Positions 50,795 through 61,464 are shown, counted from the stretch's first letter. The stretch is DNA of 64,000 bases from Corynebacterium lubricantis DSM 45231 (GCF_000379425.1 NZ_KB902236.1:127-64126); one strand, 5' to 3'. Notes: generated from the sequence alone by a model not told the origin. Made by a program: numbers and translations.

Positions 50795-53700
50795 ATGTCT
50801 TTAACGCCCCTTCTTGCCATGACGAACCCTGCCCTCGCATTTGCCGGGCAGGGTTCTAACTGGCAGTACGCGCTTTCCGATGCCGCTGCATCCCCGCTGA
50901 CCCGCACCCGCCTCGCTGACCTCATCGATGGCGCGCGCACCACCACCGGACCGGTTGCCCGCTTGCTGGCTTCCACGGTCCCCGGAATGGCAGAACGCCT
51001 CCGCGAACTGATTGCCGAAGACGCTGCAGCTACCCCTGCAGCGATCGACGTCCATCCAGCGGTCAGCGTCCCGGGCATCGTGCTCGGCCAAATCGCTGCC
51101 GTTGATCAGCTCCGCGACCTGGGGCTTAACATCTCCGATACCCTCCTTGCGGGACACTCGCAGGGCTCCCTCGGCGTTTCGGCCGCTCGCCACCCAGAGC
51201 AGACCCTGGCCTTTGCCTTCCTGCTCGGCACCGCCGCCTCCCACGTGCACGGTGCCACCGACGAGCGCCCACACATGCTCTCCATCCGCGGCCTGTCCCG
51301 CGACGATGTGGCAGCAGTGCTCGCTGAGACCCCAGCAGCCGCAGGCGCCGAGATCGCCGTCATCAACGGCCCGCGCCACATCGTGCTCTCCGGCACCCCG
51401 GATTCCCTCGAAGCAGCCCAGGAAGCGATCACCAAGATCGCGGACGCTCACAACGCGCGCCTCGAATCCGCCGAGTTCGGTGGTTCCGAGCTCAATCCGC
51501 TTTTCGACGAGCTCCCAGTCGCCTACCCATTCCACAACTCCTCCAACGCCGAGGCCGTGGAATTGGCAGCCCAGTGGGCCGAAGAGTGTGGCATCGACCT
51601 GGGTGAAACCACCCCTCGCGAGCTCGCCCAGGCGATCCTGCACGACCAGCATGACTGGCCGGCAATCGTCGCAAAGCTTCTCGACGACGGCGCCACCCAC
51701 ATCGTCGCCCTGGACAAGTCCCTGGCGTCGCTGACCTCGAAGCTTGTCGCAGGCCACGGCGTTCCCGTGATCACCGCCGACTCCGCTGCCGCGCGCGACG
51801 AGCTGGCCACCCCGGGCAGCGAGCTGCCCGAGGCCGTCGACTACTCCGACTTCGCACCACGCCTGGTCCGCCTGCCTGACGGCAAAACCTACACCCAGAC
51901 CCGCTTCTCGTCCGTGACCGGCCTCTCGCCGATCATGCTCGGCGGCATGACCCCTTCCTCGGCCGACGGCGAAATCGTCGCGGCCGCCGCAAACGCCGGT
52001 TACTGGACCGAGCTCGCGGGTGGCGGCATGTACTCCGACGAGGTGTTCACCAAGCACAAGAACACCATGGAGTCCTTCCTTGAGCCGGGCCGCGCCGCCC
52101 AGTTCAACACCATGTTCTTCGACCGCTTCCTGTGGAACCTGCAGTTCGGTCAGACCCGCATCGTGCCAAAGGCCCGCGCGGCCGGCGCACCTTTCAACGG
52201 TGTGTGCATCTCCGCTGGTATCCCTGAGGTCGACGAGGCTACCGAGCTGCTCGCACAGCTCAAGTCCGACGGCTTCCCATATATCTCCTTCAAGCCTGGT
52301 ACCTCCAAGCAGATCCGCGACGCCCTGAAGATCGCCGCCGCGAACCCTGACTTCCCTGTCATCTTGCAGGTCGAGGACGGCCACGCTGGTGGCCACCACT
52401 CCTGGACCGACCTCGACGACATGCTGCTGGACACCTACGCCGAGGTGCGTAAGTACCCGAACGCACTGCTCGCAGTCGGCGGCGGCATCTACTCGCCTGA
52501 CCGCGCTGCTTCCTACATCACCGGTTCCTGGTCCGAGAAGTACGGCCTGGCTGCCATGCCTGTCGACGCCGTCTTCATCGGCACCGTCGCCATGGCCACC
52601 AAGGAAGCCAAGGCCACCGATTCGGTCAAGGACCTCCTGGTCAACACCAAGGGCCTGCCTATCGAAGACAACGGCGGCTGGGTCGCCCGCGGCTCCGGCA
52701 CCAACGGCGTTGCCTCCTCGCAGTCGCACCTGCTGGCCGACATCCACGACCTGGACAACTCCTTTGCAGCTGCATCGCGCCTGATCACCTCGCTGGATAT
52801 CGAGGACTACGACGCTCACCGCGACGAGATCATCGAGGCTTTGAGCAAGACCTCCAAGCCTTACTTCGGCGACGTCGAAGAGATGACCTACGCACAGTGG
52901 GTCGAGCGTTTCGTCGAGCTGGCTCACCCATTCGTCGACCCAACCTGGGACGACCGCTTCCTCGACCTCCTGCACCGCATCGAGGCTCGCCTCAACGAGA
53001 CCGACCACGGCGAGATCGAGACCCTGTTCGCAGATATCGACGAGGTCGCCGACGCACCAGCAATGGCTAAGCGCCTGCTCGAGGCGTACCCGGCCGCACA
53101 CGAGATTCAGGTCTCCCCTCGCGACGCCGCTTGGTGGATCTCCCTGAACTACAAGCACGTCAAGCCAATGCCATGGGTCCCAGCCATCGACGGCGACCTG
53201 AAGACGTGGTTCGGCAAGGACACCCTGTGGCAGGCCCAGGACGAGCGCTACACCGCCGACCAGGTCCGCATCATCCCAGGTCCTGTCGCTGTTGCGGGCA
53301 TCACCAAGAAGAACGAGCCCGTCGCAGACCTGCTCGGCCGCTTCGAGTCCGGTTCCACCGAGGCCCTGCAGTCCGCAGGCGTCGAGGAGACCGAGCTTTA
53401 CTCCCGCCTCTCCGACGCACAGTCGGCTGAGGAATTCATCAAGGCCGCACCGACCATCGTCTGGCACGGCCACCTCATGGCGAACCCTGCCTACGAGATG
53501 AACGACGACGCTTACGATTTAATTCAGGATCCGCAAGGATCCTGGTCGATCCGCATCAACTCCGACTCCTACTGGGATAACCTGCCAGAAGAGCAGCGTC
53601 CGTTCTACGTCCGCGAAGTCACCATCCCGCTGGACCTGTCCGAGGGCACCGCAACCGGCGCGTCTCCTGTCGTGTCCGACGAGCGCCTCCCTGATTCCGT

Positions 53701-56700
53701 GTTCGCACTGCTCGAGGGCCTCGCTGGCGTCGGCTCCACTTCGGAGAACGGCGACGAGATCACCGAAATGCCACAGATCATCGAGGGCTCCGAGTCCGAG
53801 GACGCACCATTCGGCGTGGCCAAGTACTCCTTCACCTTCCCAGCCTCGCTGCTCACCGCGCACACCAACGTCACCGGCGCAGCCCTTGGCGAGGTCAAGG
53901 CCGGCACCCCTGACGTACTCGTCGGCCCTGCGTGGCCAGCAATCTACACCGCGCTCGGCTCCGGCAAGCTTGCCGACGGCTACCCAGTCATCGAGGGCCT
54001 GCTCAACGCTGTCCACCTCAACCACGTCGTCGACCTGCGCGTCCCACTCGAGGAATTGGCCAACGGCCGCACCATCGACGTGACCTCGAAGTGCACGGCT
54101 ATCGACGAGTCCGCCTCCGGCCGCATCGTCACCGTGGAACTCGAGCTCTTTGATCGCGAGTCGGGTGACCTCGTCGCAACGCAAATGCAGCGCTTCGCCA
54201 TCCGCGGCCGCGCGACCGGCACCAACGTGCCAACCCCTGCGCCTGAGTGGGGCGGCGGCAAGTCCTCGACCAAGGTCGAGTCCACCCCGCGCTCCTTCGT
54301 GGACCGCGCCACCGTCACCGCACCTTCCGATATGACCGCCTTCGCGCTGGTCTCCGGCGACTACAACCCGATCCACACCTCCTACAACGCCTCCGGCCTT
54401 GTCAACCTCCAGGCACCGCTGGTGCACGGCATGTGGCTCTCTGCCACCGCGCAGCACCTTGCTGGCCGCCACGGCGAGGTCGTGGGCTGGACCTACTCCA
54501 TGTACGGCATGGTGCAGCTTAACGACGAGGTCGAGATCACCGTCGAGCGCGTTGGACGCAAGGGCATCCACCAGGCCCTCGAGGTCACCTGCCGCATCGA
54601 CGGCGAGGTCGTCTCCGTGGGCCAGGCGCTCATGGCACAACCTCAGACCGCCTACGTTTACCCAGGTCAGGGCATCCAGACCGAGGGCATGGGCAAGGGC
54701 GACCGCGACGCTTCTCCTGCAGCGCGCGACATCTGGCGCCGCGCCGATCGCCACACCCGCGCAAACCTGGGCTTCTCCATCCAGCGCATTATCGACGAGA
54801 ACCCAACCAGCGTGAACGTCAAGGGCACCGAGTTCAAGCACCCACAGGGTGTTTTGCACCTGACCCAGTTCACCCAGGTTGCGCTCGCCGTTGTTGCCTA
54901 CGCTCAGACCGAGCGTCTGCGCGAGGGCAACGCGCTGGCTGAGGGCTCCATGTACGCCGGCCACTCCCTCGGCGAGTACACCGCCCTGGCTTCCCTGGCC
55001 AACATCTTCGACCTCGAGTCCGTCATCGACGTGGTCTACTCCCGCGGCTCCGCCATGGGCACCCTGGTCCCTCGCGACGCCGACGGCAACTCCGAGTACG
55101 GCATGGGCGCCCTGCGCCCGAACATGATCGGTGTTTCCGCCGACGACGTCGAGGCCTACGTGGCCAAGGTGTCCGAGGAGACCGGCGAGTTCCTGCAGAT
55201 TGTCAACTACAACATCGCAGGCCAGCAGTACTCCATCGCGGGCACCAAGAAGGGCCTCGCACAGCTGAAGGCGCAGGCCAACGGCATCCGCGACCGCGCC
55301 TTCGTCACCGTGCCTGGCATCGACGTTCCGTTCCACTCCTCCGTGCTGCGCGACGGCGTTCCTGCCTTCGCCCAGAAGCTCGATGAGCTCCTGCCAGCCG
55401 AGATCGACGTGGACGCACTCGTCGGCCGCTACGTGCCAAACCTGGTTGCTCGCCCATTCGAGCTGACCCAGGACTTCATCGATGCCATCAAGGCTGAGGT
55501 GCCAACCACCGCCTTCGATAACATCACCGCCGAGAACACCGACGCGAACACCCTGGCGCGCACGCTGCTCATCGAGCTGCTCGCATGGCAGTTCGCGTCC
55601 CCTGTGCGCTGGATCGAGACCCAGGACTTGCTCCTGCAGTCCAACGACCAGATGATCGAGGTCGGCCTGGCTTCCTCGCCAACCCTGACCAACCTGGCCA
55701 AGCGCGAGATGGACGTCATCGGCCACCACATCCCGGTCCTCAACGTCGAGGCCAACCAGGATCAGGTCATGCTGCAGGATGCCGTCGAGGCACCTGCACA
55801 CGAAGAGCCTTCGCTTGACGACGACTCTGCCGACCCGACTCCTTCCGCCGCTTCCGATTCCCCAGCCGCGCCAGCGGCTGCGCCAGCCGCCCCAGCCGCA
55901 GCTCCTGCTCCGGCCGCGCCAGCGGCCGCCGGCGGTTCCGCCGCCGATGCCCCTGAGCTGGCGTTTACCGCAGCCGAGGCCATCATGGTCCTGTTCTCCT
56001 TCCAGAACAAGATGCGCTACGAGCAGATCAACGACTCGGATACCGTCGAGGAGCTCACCAACGGCGTGTCCTCTCGTCGTAACCAGCTCTTGATGGACAT
56101 GTCCGCCGAGATCGGCGTGCCTGCCATCGACGGCGCGGCCGACGCCGACGTGGCCACCCTGCGCGACAAGGTCAAGACCGCAGCCCCTGGCTACTCGCCA
56201 TTCGGCTCCGTGCTCTCCGAGGCCATCACCGCCCGCCTGCGCCAGCTCACCGGTGCAGCCGGCGTGAAGCCTGCCTATGTCGGCGAGCGCGTCACCGGTG
56301 CCTGGGGCCTGCCAGCTTCCTGGGCCGCACATGTCGAAGCAGAAATCCTGCTGGGCTCCCGCGACGAGGAATCGGTCCGCGGCGGCACCCTGGCGACCAT
56401 CCCAACCTCGGCTTCCTCCAAGGCTGACGTGGACGCCCTCATCGACGCGGCCATCCAGTCGGTAGCTAACCGTCACGGTGTCTCCGTCTCCATGAACGCT
56501 GGTGGTTCCGGCGGTGGCGGTGGCGTGGTCGACTCCGCGGCACTCGACGCTTACGCCGAGACCGTCACCGACACCCTCGTGTCCACCGCACGCACCCTGC
56601 TGAACAAGCTCGGTGTCGTCGACGAGGTCGAGGCCGTCGAGGTCCCTGATACCACCGTCATCGACACCGTTGAGGCCGAGCTCGGCTCCAACTGGGTCAA

Positions 56701-59700
56701 ACTGGTCACCCCATCCTTCGATGCCAAGCGCGCCGTGCTTTTCGACGACCGCTGGGCCCAGGCCCGCGAGGACCTGGCACGCATCGCTCTCGGCGAGGTC
56801 ACCATCGACGTCGCTCGCTTTGCGGGCACCGGCGAGACCGTCGCTGAGCAGGCCGAATGGTACGTGGCCAACGGCTACGAGAACGCTGACCTGCTCTCCG
56901 AGATCGCTACCGCCGCACGCGGCGAGGCCGACGAGGAGTTCAAGAACGACGTCGCACTGGTCACCGGTGCCGCACCGGGCTCCATTGCGACCGCAGTCGT
57001 CGAGCGCCTGCTCGAGGGCGGCGCGACCGTGATCATGACCGCGTCGAACGTGTCCCAGGCGCGTAAGGAATTCGCTCGCCAGCTGTACCGCGACCACGCT
57101 TCCGTCTCCGCGCAGCTGTGGATCGCACCGGCGAACCTCTCGTCGTACCGCGACATCGATGCCCTGATCGACTGGATCGGCTCCGAGCAGCGCGAGACCG
57201 TGGGCAACACGGTCAAGGTGACCAAGCCAGCGCTCATCCCAACCCTGGCGTACCCATTCGCGGCTCCTTCCGTCTCCGGTTCTTTGGCCGATGCGGGCGC
57301 ACCGGCCGAGAACCAGGCACGTCTGCTGCTCTGGTCCGTCGAGCGCACCATCGCGGGTCTCTCCGAGCTCGCACAGCGTGCCGACGACTTCCCGTCCACC
57401 CGCGCACACATCGTTCTGCCTGGTTCCCCGAACCGCGGCATGTTCGGTGGCGACGGCGCCTACGGCGAGGTCAAGGCTGCTATGGACGCCATCCAGGCGA
57501 AGTGGTCCGCTGAGGCTGGTTGGCCTGAAGGCGTGACCCTGGCTCAGGCGAAGATCGGCTGGGTTGCCGGCACTGGCCTGATGGGTGGCAACGACGGCCT
57601 CGTGCCTGCCGCCGAGAAGGCTGGCATCCACGTGTGGGATCCAGAAGAGATCTCCTCGGCTCTGATCGGTCTGGCTTCCAAGGAGACCCGCGCGCAGGCA
57701 GCCGAGGCTCCGATCGAGCTGGATCTCACCGGTGGCCTGGGAGATTCCAAGATCTCCATCTCCGCTCTGGCGAAGCAGGCTCAAGAAGAGGCCGCCAACG
57801 CCGAGCCAGAAACCGCCGAGGTTGAGGCACCTGTCACCATCAAGGCGCTACCTAATACCGCTCACCCAACGCAGGCGACAGCCGCCGAAGTTGGCGACGT
57901 CACCTGCGACCTCGACGACATGATCGTCATCGTGGGCCTCGGCGAGGTTTCCTCCTGGGGTCTGGGTCGCACCCGCGCCGAGGCCGAGTACGGCATGCAG
58001 CGCGACGGTACCGCCGAGCTCACCGCCGCTGGTGTCCTTGAAATGGCCTGGATGATGAACCTGGTCCACTGGGCTGAGGATCCAAACCCAGGCTGGTACG
58101 ACGCCGACGGCACCGAGATCGCCGAAGAGGACATCTACGACCGCTTCCGCGACGAGGTTGTCGCACGCTCCGGTGTGCGCGAGCTGACCGACAAGTACTT
58201 CCTCACCGACCGCGGCTCCATCGATCTGACCGAGGTCTTCCTCGATCGCGACATCACGTTCACCGTCGCCAACGAGGACGAGGCCCACGACATCGAAGAG
58301 GCCGATCCTTCCAAGACGAAGGTCGAGCTCATCGACGGCGAGTGGACCGTGACCCGCCTGGCTGGTGCGACGGCACGCGTGCCTCGCAAGGCCACCCTGA
58401 CCCGCACCGTTGCTGGCCAGATGCCTGACGACTTCGACCCAACCAACTGGGGCATCCCAGCCCAGATGGTTGACGGCCTGGACCGCATTGCCGTGTGGAA
58501 CCTGGTCACCGCCATCGACGCGTTCGTCGGCGCTGGCTTCACCCCGGCTGAGCTGATGAAGTCGATCCACCCAGCCCAGGTGGCTTCCACCCAGGGCACC
58601 GGTATCGGCGGCATGGAGTCCCTGCACAAGGTGTTCGTCTCCCGCTTCCTCGGTGAGGAGCGCCCGAGCGACATCCTGCAGGAAGCCCTGCCAAACGTTG
58701 TGGCGGCTCACGTCATGCAGTCGCTGGTCGGCGGCTACGGCTCGATGATCCACCCGGTTGGCGCTTGTGCAACCGCCGCGGTCTCCGTCGAGGAAGCCGT
58801 GGACAAGATCGCGCTGGGCAAGGCTGACTTCGTGGTCGCCGGCGGTATCGACGACGTTCAGGTCGAATCCCTCGCGGGCTTCGGCGACATGAACGCTACC
58901 GCCGAGACCAAGAAGATGACCGACCAGGGCATCGACGACCGCTTCATCTCTCGTGCGAACGACCGCCGTCGCGGCGGCTTCCTCGAGGCTGAGGGCGGCG
59001 GCACCGTGCTCATCGCTCGTGGCTCCCTGGCTGCGGAGATGGGTCTGCCTGTCCTGGCTGTCATTGGCTTCGCTTCCTCCTTCGGCGACGGCGCCCACAC
59101 CTCGATTCCGGCTCCTGGCCTGGGTGTGCTGGCTTCGGCTCGCGGCGGCGAGAACTCGCGCCTGGCGAAGAACCTGAAGTCCCTGGGTCTGACCCCAGAC
59201 GACGTCAGCGTCCTGTCCAAGCACGACACCTCCACCAACGCCAACGATCCAAACGAGTCCGAGCTGCACTCCCTGCTGTGGCCTGCGATTGGTCGCGATC
59301 CGAAGAAGCCGATGTACGTCATCTCGCAGAAGACGCTCACCGGCCACTCGAAGGCAGGTGCGGCGCTGTTCCAGACCGGCGGCATCATCGACGTGCTGCG
59401 CACGGGCAACATCCCACAGAACGCTTCCCTGGACTGTGTGGATCCGCTGCTCGAGCCAAAGTCGAAGAACCTGGTCTGGCTGCGCTCCCCTCTCGCTCTC
59501 GGTGAGGGCAACGTGAAGGCAGCCGCGCTGACTTCCCTGGGCTTCGGCCACGTTGGCGCCCTGCTGGTCCTGGCTCACCCAGGCGTCTTCGAGGCTGCTC
59601 TGGCGAAGTCTGGCCAGGATGTCGAGGCATGGCGCAAGCGTGCCACCGACCGCCTGCGTGCCGGCGCGAACCACCTCGAGGCGGGCATGATCGGCCGCAC

Positions 59701-59824
59701 CGAGCTGTTCAAGCAGGTCGAAGGCCGTCGCTTCCCGGAGAAGGGTGCGCACGAGGCCGAGATCGCATTGCTTCTCGACGAGAACGCGCGCCTTGGCGAC
59801 GACGGCGTCTACCCAAGCGCCTAA
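50795..59824 (+). CDS. fas: Type I fatty acid synthase (Fas)
   Basis: A 3,009-residue multifunctional enzyme that makes C16-C18 fatty acids from acetyl- and malonyl-CoA. Domains in order: acetyltransferase with GHSQG (Ser122); enoyl reductase from about 365 (PIMLGGMTPSSADGE); dehydratase hot-dog domains near 1050-1300 with SGDYNPIHTS; malonyl/palmitoyl transferase GHSLGEY (Ser1391); an Ala/Pro linker near 1683-1715; acyl carrier domain with phosphopantetheine Ser1759 in NGVSSRRNQLL; ketoreductase (ALVTGAAPGSIA, near 2055); ketosynthase with Cys2658 in GACATAAVS and histidines in SKHDTSTN and TGHSKAG. ATG at 50795 follows GAAGGA. No phosphopantetheinyl transferase gene lies immediately downstream. 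Codon use is strongly biased, indicating high expression. Confidence 0.98.
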   Translation: MSLTPLLAMTNPALAFAGQGSNWQYALSDAAASPLTRTRLADLIDGARTTTGPVARLLASTVPGMAERLRELIAEDAAATPAAIDVHPAVSVPGIVLGQIAAVDQLRDLGLNISDTLLAGHSQGSLGVSAARHPEQTLAFAFLLGTAASHVHGATDERPHMLSIRGLSRDDVAAVLAETPAAAGAEIAVINGPRHIVLSGTPDSLEAAQEAITKIADAHNARLESAEFGGSELNPLFDELPVAYPFHNSSNAEAVELAAQWAEECGIDLGETTPRELAQAILHDQHDWPAIVAKLLDDGATHIVALDKSLASLTSKLVAGHGVPVITADSAAARDELATPGSELPEAVDYSDFAPRLVRLPDGKTYTQTRFSSVTGLSPIMLGGMTPSSADGEIVAAAANAGYWTELAGGGMYSDEVFTKHKNTMESFLEPGRAAQFNTMFFDRFLWNLQFGQTRIVPKARAAGAPFNGVCISAGIPEVDEATELLAQLKSDGFPYISFKPGTSKQIRDALKIAAANPDFPVILQVEDGHAGGHHSWTDLDDMLLDTYAEVRKYPNALLAVGGGIYSPDRAASYITGSWSEKYGLAAMPVDAVFIGTVAMATKEAKATDSVKDLLVNTKGLPIEDNGGWVARGSGTNGVASSQSHLLADIHDLDNSFAAASRLITSLDIEDYDAHRDEIIEALSKTSKPYFGDVEEMTYAQWVERFVELAHPFVDPTWDDRFLDLLHRIEARLNETDHGEIETLFADIDEVADAPAMAKRLLEAYPAAHEIQVSPRDAAWWISLNYKHVKPMPWVPAIDGDLKTWFGKDTLWQAQDERYTADQVRIIPGPVAVAGITKKNEPVADLLGRFESGSTEALQSAGVEETELYSRLSDAQSAEEFIKAAPTIVWHGHLMANPAYEMNDDAYDLIQDPQGSWSIRINSDSYWDNLPEEQRPFYVREVTIPLDLSEGTATGASPVVSDERLPDSVFALLEGLAGVGSTSENGDEITEMPQIIEGSESEDAPFGVAKYSFTFPASLLTAHTNVTGAALGEVKAGTPDVLVGPAWPAIYTALGSGKLADGYPVIEGLLNAVHLNHVVDLRVPLEELANGRTIDVTSKCTAIDESASGRIVTVELELFDRESGDLVATQMQRFAIRGRATGTNVPTPAPEWGGGKSSTKVESTPRSFVDRATVTAPSDMTAFALVSGDYNPIHTSYNASGLVNLQAPLVHGMWLSATAQHLAGRHGEVVGWTYSMYGMVQLNDEVEITVERVGRKGIHQALEVTCRIDGEVVSVGQALMAQPQTAYVYPGQGIQTEGMGKGDRDASPAARDIWRRADRHTRANLGFSIQRIIDENPTSVNVKGTEFKHPQGVLHLTQFTQVALAVVAYAQTERLREGNALAEGSMYAGHSLGEYTALASLANIFDLESVIDVVYSRGSAMGTLVPRDADGNSEYGMGALRPNMIGVSADDVEAYVAKVSEETGEFLQIVNYNIAGQQYSIAGTKKGLAQLKAQANGIRDRAFVTVPGIDVPFHSSVLRDGVPAFAQKLDELLPAEIDVDALVGRYVPNLVARPFELTQDFIDAIKAEVPTTAFDNITAENTDANTLARTLLIELLAWQFASPVRWIETQDLLLQSNDQMIEVGLASSPTLTNLAKREMDVIGHHIPVLNVEANQDQVMLQDAVEAPAHEEPSLDDDSADPTPSAASDSPAAPAAAPAAPAAAPAPAAPAAAGGSAADAPELAFTAAEAIMVLFSFQNKMRYEQINDSDTVEELTNGVSSRRNQLLMDMSAEIGVPAIDGAADADVATLRDKVKTAAPGYSPFGSVLSEAITARLRQLTGAAGVKPAYVGERVTGAWGLPASWAAHVEAEILLGSRDEESVRGGTLATIPTSASSKADVDALIDAAIQSVANRHGVSVSMNAGGSGGGGGVVDSAALDAYAETVTDTLVSTARTLLNKLGVVDEVEAVEVPDTTVIDTVEAELGSNWVKLVTPSFDAKRAVLFDDRWAQAREDLARIALGEVTIDVARFAGTGETVAEQAEWYVANGYENADLLSEIATAARGEADEEFKNDVALVTGAAPGSIATAVVERLLEGGATVIMTASNVSQARKEFARQLYRDHASVSAQLWIAPANLSSYRDIDALIDWIGSEQRETVGNTVKVTKPALIPTLAYPFAAPSVSGSLADAGAPAENQARLLLWSVERTIAGLSELAQRADDFPSTRAHIVLPGSPNRGMFGGDGAYGEVKAAMDAIQAKWSAEAGWPEGVTLAQAKIGWVAGTGLMGGNDGLVPAAEKAGIHVWDPEEISSALIGLASKETRAQAAEAPIELDLTGGLGDSKISISALAKQAQEEAANAEPETAEVEAPVTIKALPNTAHPTQATAAEVGDVTCDLDDMIVIVGLGEVSSWGLGRTRAEAEYGMQRDGTAELTAAGVLEMAWMMNLVHWAEDPNPGWYDADGTEIAEEDIYDRFRDEVVARSGVRELTDKYFLTDRGSIDLTEVFLDRDITFTVANEDEAHDIEEADPSKTKVELIDGEWTVTRLAGATARVPRKATLTRTVAGQMPDDFDPTNWGIPAQMVDGLDRIAVWNLVTAIDAFVGAGFTPAELMKSIHPAQVASTQGTGIGGMESLHKVFVSRFLGEERPSDILQEALPNVVAAHVMQSLVGGYGSMIHPVGACATAAVSVEEAVDKIALGKADFVVAGGIDDVQVESLAGFGDMNATAETKKMTDQGIDDRFISRANDRRRGGFLEAEGGGTVLIARGSLAAEMGLPVLAVIGFASSFGDGAHTSIPAPGLGVLASARGGENSRLAKNLKSLGLTPDDVSVLSKHDTSTNANDPNESELHSLLWPAIGRDPKKPMYVISQKTLTGHSKAGAALFQTGGIIDVLRTGNIPQNASLDCVDPLLEPKSKNLVWLRSPLALGEGNVKAAALTSLGFGHVGALLVLAHPGVFEAALAKSGQDVEAWRKRATDRLRAGANHLEAGMIGRTELFKQVEGRRFPEKGAHEAEIALLLDENARLGDDGVYPSA

Positions 59825-59847
59825 GCGCTAAAAGGTAGCTAGCTAGA

Positions 59848-59882
59848 AAGTGCCCACCGGAGAAAGTTTCCGGTGGGCACTT
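59848..59882 (+). terminator. Terminator after fas
   Basis: AAGTGCCCACCGG and CCGGTGGGCACTT form a 13-base perfect stem around AGAAAGTTT. The T-tract is short but the stem is strong; it lies between convergent genes. Confidence 0.85.
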
Positions 59883-59905
59883 CGTCGTCTAGCGGAACCT
59901 GCTCT

Positions 59906-60163
59906 TTAGGCCGCTGCGGAATCGAAGACGAACGAGGCCGTGTTGCTTAGATCAACCCGCAATAGTCCCCGCTCTGGGTGCCACCAGATCGGCTGGCCAC
60001 TGCGACGCGCCTGATTCGTGATGGTGCGTAGCTCGGTGCGCTGGTCGTCGAAGGAAAAGTCGCGCACGCGTTGCCAGCCGCCACTATTGATGGCCGCTTC
60101 TGCTTGGCTGTGGAACTTTTCGGTGCCGGTGGTAATGGCCATCCGGCGAAGTGGTGTACTCAT
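59906..60163 (-). CDS. Small hypothetical protein convergent with fas
   Basis: An 85-residue protein with no recognised family; SGGWQRVRDFSFDDQRTELRTITNQARR suggests a helix-strand mix, and QPIWWHPERGLLRVDLS ends in a strand. The start at 60163 (MSTPLRRMAITTG) is supported by TAGGAGCACTCCC. The frame extends upstream but without a ribosome binding site or plausible protein. It is divergent from the ABC transporter genes. Confidence 0.65.
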   Translation of the reverse strand: MSTPLRRMAITTGTEKFHSQAEAAINSGGWQRVRDFSFDDQRTELRTITNQARRSGQPIWWHPERGLLRVDLSNTASFVFDSAAA

Positions 60164-60314
60164 GGGAGTGCTCCTAAAAATCGCGTCTTCCTCGCGGCGT
60201 GTGCTCGAACGAGGCCGATCTTCCTTCGGGGGCACCGTGTGCGATACGCGGTTGCCAGTCAGCCTGCCGAAGGGCGTTAGCGGCTGATCTTCTTGATCGT
60301 GTCCACCACAATAT

Positions 60315-60328
60315 ATACCGCTTGGTCT
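60315..60328. promoter_or_regulatory. Imperfect palindrome before the ABC importer genes
   Basis: The sequence ATACCGCTTGGTCT has symmetrical A.ACC....GGT.T half-sites, the style of TetR- or LacI-type operators, in the gap between the divergent small gene and the ABC ATPase gene. It may control the importer. Confidence 0.3.
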
Positions 60329-60378
60329 AGTTGCAAGTCTGCCCCCAATAGTGACCCACGCTGCTAATCTGCTTATCC

Positions 60379-61398
60379 ATGGCATCGATTACTTTCGATC
60401 ACGTAGATATTCAGTACCCCGGCGCCGACGAACCCACGGTGCGCGACTTCGAGCTCGAGATCGCCGACGGCGAGTTCCTCGTGCTCGTCGGCCCGTCTGG
60501 CTGCGGTAAGTCCACCACGCTGCGCGCGCTCGCCGGCCTCGAGCCGACCAGCGGGGGACGCATTCTTATCGACGACACCGACGTCACCGATTTGGAGCCC
60601 GGGGAACGCGACGTGGCCATGGTCTTCCAGAACTACGCGCTGTATCCGCACCTCAGCGTGGCGAAGAACATGGGATTCGCCCTCAAGTTGGCCAAGCTCC
60701 CCCAGTCCGAGATCGACGCGAAGGTCAACGAGGCTGCCGAGCTGCTCGGCCTGACCGAACTGTTGGATCGTCGCCCCAAGGACCTGTCCGGTGGTCAGCG
60801 CCAGCGCGTGGCCATGGGTCGCGCCATCGTGCGCGAGCCGAAGGTCTTTCTGATGGACGAGCCGCTGTCCAACCTGGATGCCAAGCTGCGCGTGCAGACC
60901 CGCGCCGAGCTCGCCGCCCTGCAGCGCCGCCTGCGCACCACCACCGTCTACGTCACCCACGACCAGGTCGAGGCGATGACCATGGGCGATCGCGTCGCCG
61001 TGCTTGATAAGGGCGTGCTCCAGCAGGTTGCCGCACCCAAGGAGCTCTACGCCAACCCGGTCAACGAGTTCGTCGCCGGCTTCATCGGCTCACCCGCCAT
61101 GAACCTTTTCGACGATCGCGGCGCCAGCCAGTCCGTGCGCCTCGGCGTGCGCCCCGAGGCGATGCACCTGGTCACCGCCGATCATCCGGCACCGACCGGC
61201 TGGGTTGTGCGCAGCGGCACCGTCGAGCTCGTCGAGGAACTCGGCTCCGAGGCCTACGCCTACGTCGCCACTGAGGGAGATCGGCTCGTCGCTAAGGTCC
61301 CTCAAGGACATGTCCCCCGCATTGGTGCCGACGCTGAACTCACCTATGACCCAGAGGCCGCGCACCGCTTCGATAAGGAAACCGGGCAGCGCATCTAA
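60379..61398 (+). CDS. Sugar ABC importer ATP-binding protein (MalK/UgpC/TusK type)
   Basis: A 339-residue carbohydrate-type ABC ATPase: Walker A GPSGCGKST (38-46), Q-loop in VFQNYALYPHLSV, signature LSGGQRQRVAMGRA, Walker B VFLMDEPLSNLDAKLR and switch VTHDQVEAM. The C-terminal 100 residues form the TOBE regulatory domain typical of MalK. TAATCT (60365-60370) ends eight bases before the ATG, and there is no ribosome binding site, so a leaderless start is probable. Gene order ATPase, binding protein, two permeases resembles the C. glutamicum trehalose system, but the substrate is not proved. Confidence 0.93.
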   Translation: MASITFDHVDIQYPGADEPTVRDFELEIADGEFLVLVGPSGCGKSTTLRALAGLEPTSGGRILIDDTDVTDLEPGERDVAMVFQNYALYPHLSVAKNMGFALKLAKLPQSEIDAKVNEAAELLGLTELLDRRPKDLSGGQRQRVAMGRAIVREPKVFLMDEPLSNLDAKLRVQTRAELAALQRRLRTTTVYVTHDQVEAMTMGDRVAVLDKGVLQQVAAPKELYANPVNEFVAGFIGSPAMNLFDDRGASQSVRLGVRPEAMHLVTADHPAPTGWVVRSGTVELVEELGSEAYAYVATEGDRLVAKVPQGHVPRIGADAELTYDPEAAHRFDKETGQRI

Positions 61399-61464
61399 AT
61401 TTACCCCCGAAAAGTATGATTTGAACCATTTTGCTTCGGCGCTATGGGGTGCATCACTAACCTA

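Noticed and set aside
50801..57784. Very long reading frames opposite fas
   Set aside because: They arise from the strong GC bias of the fas codons on the other strand and show no protein-like motifs.
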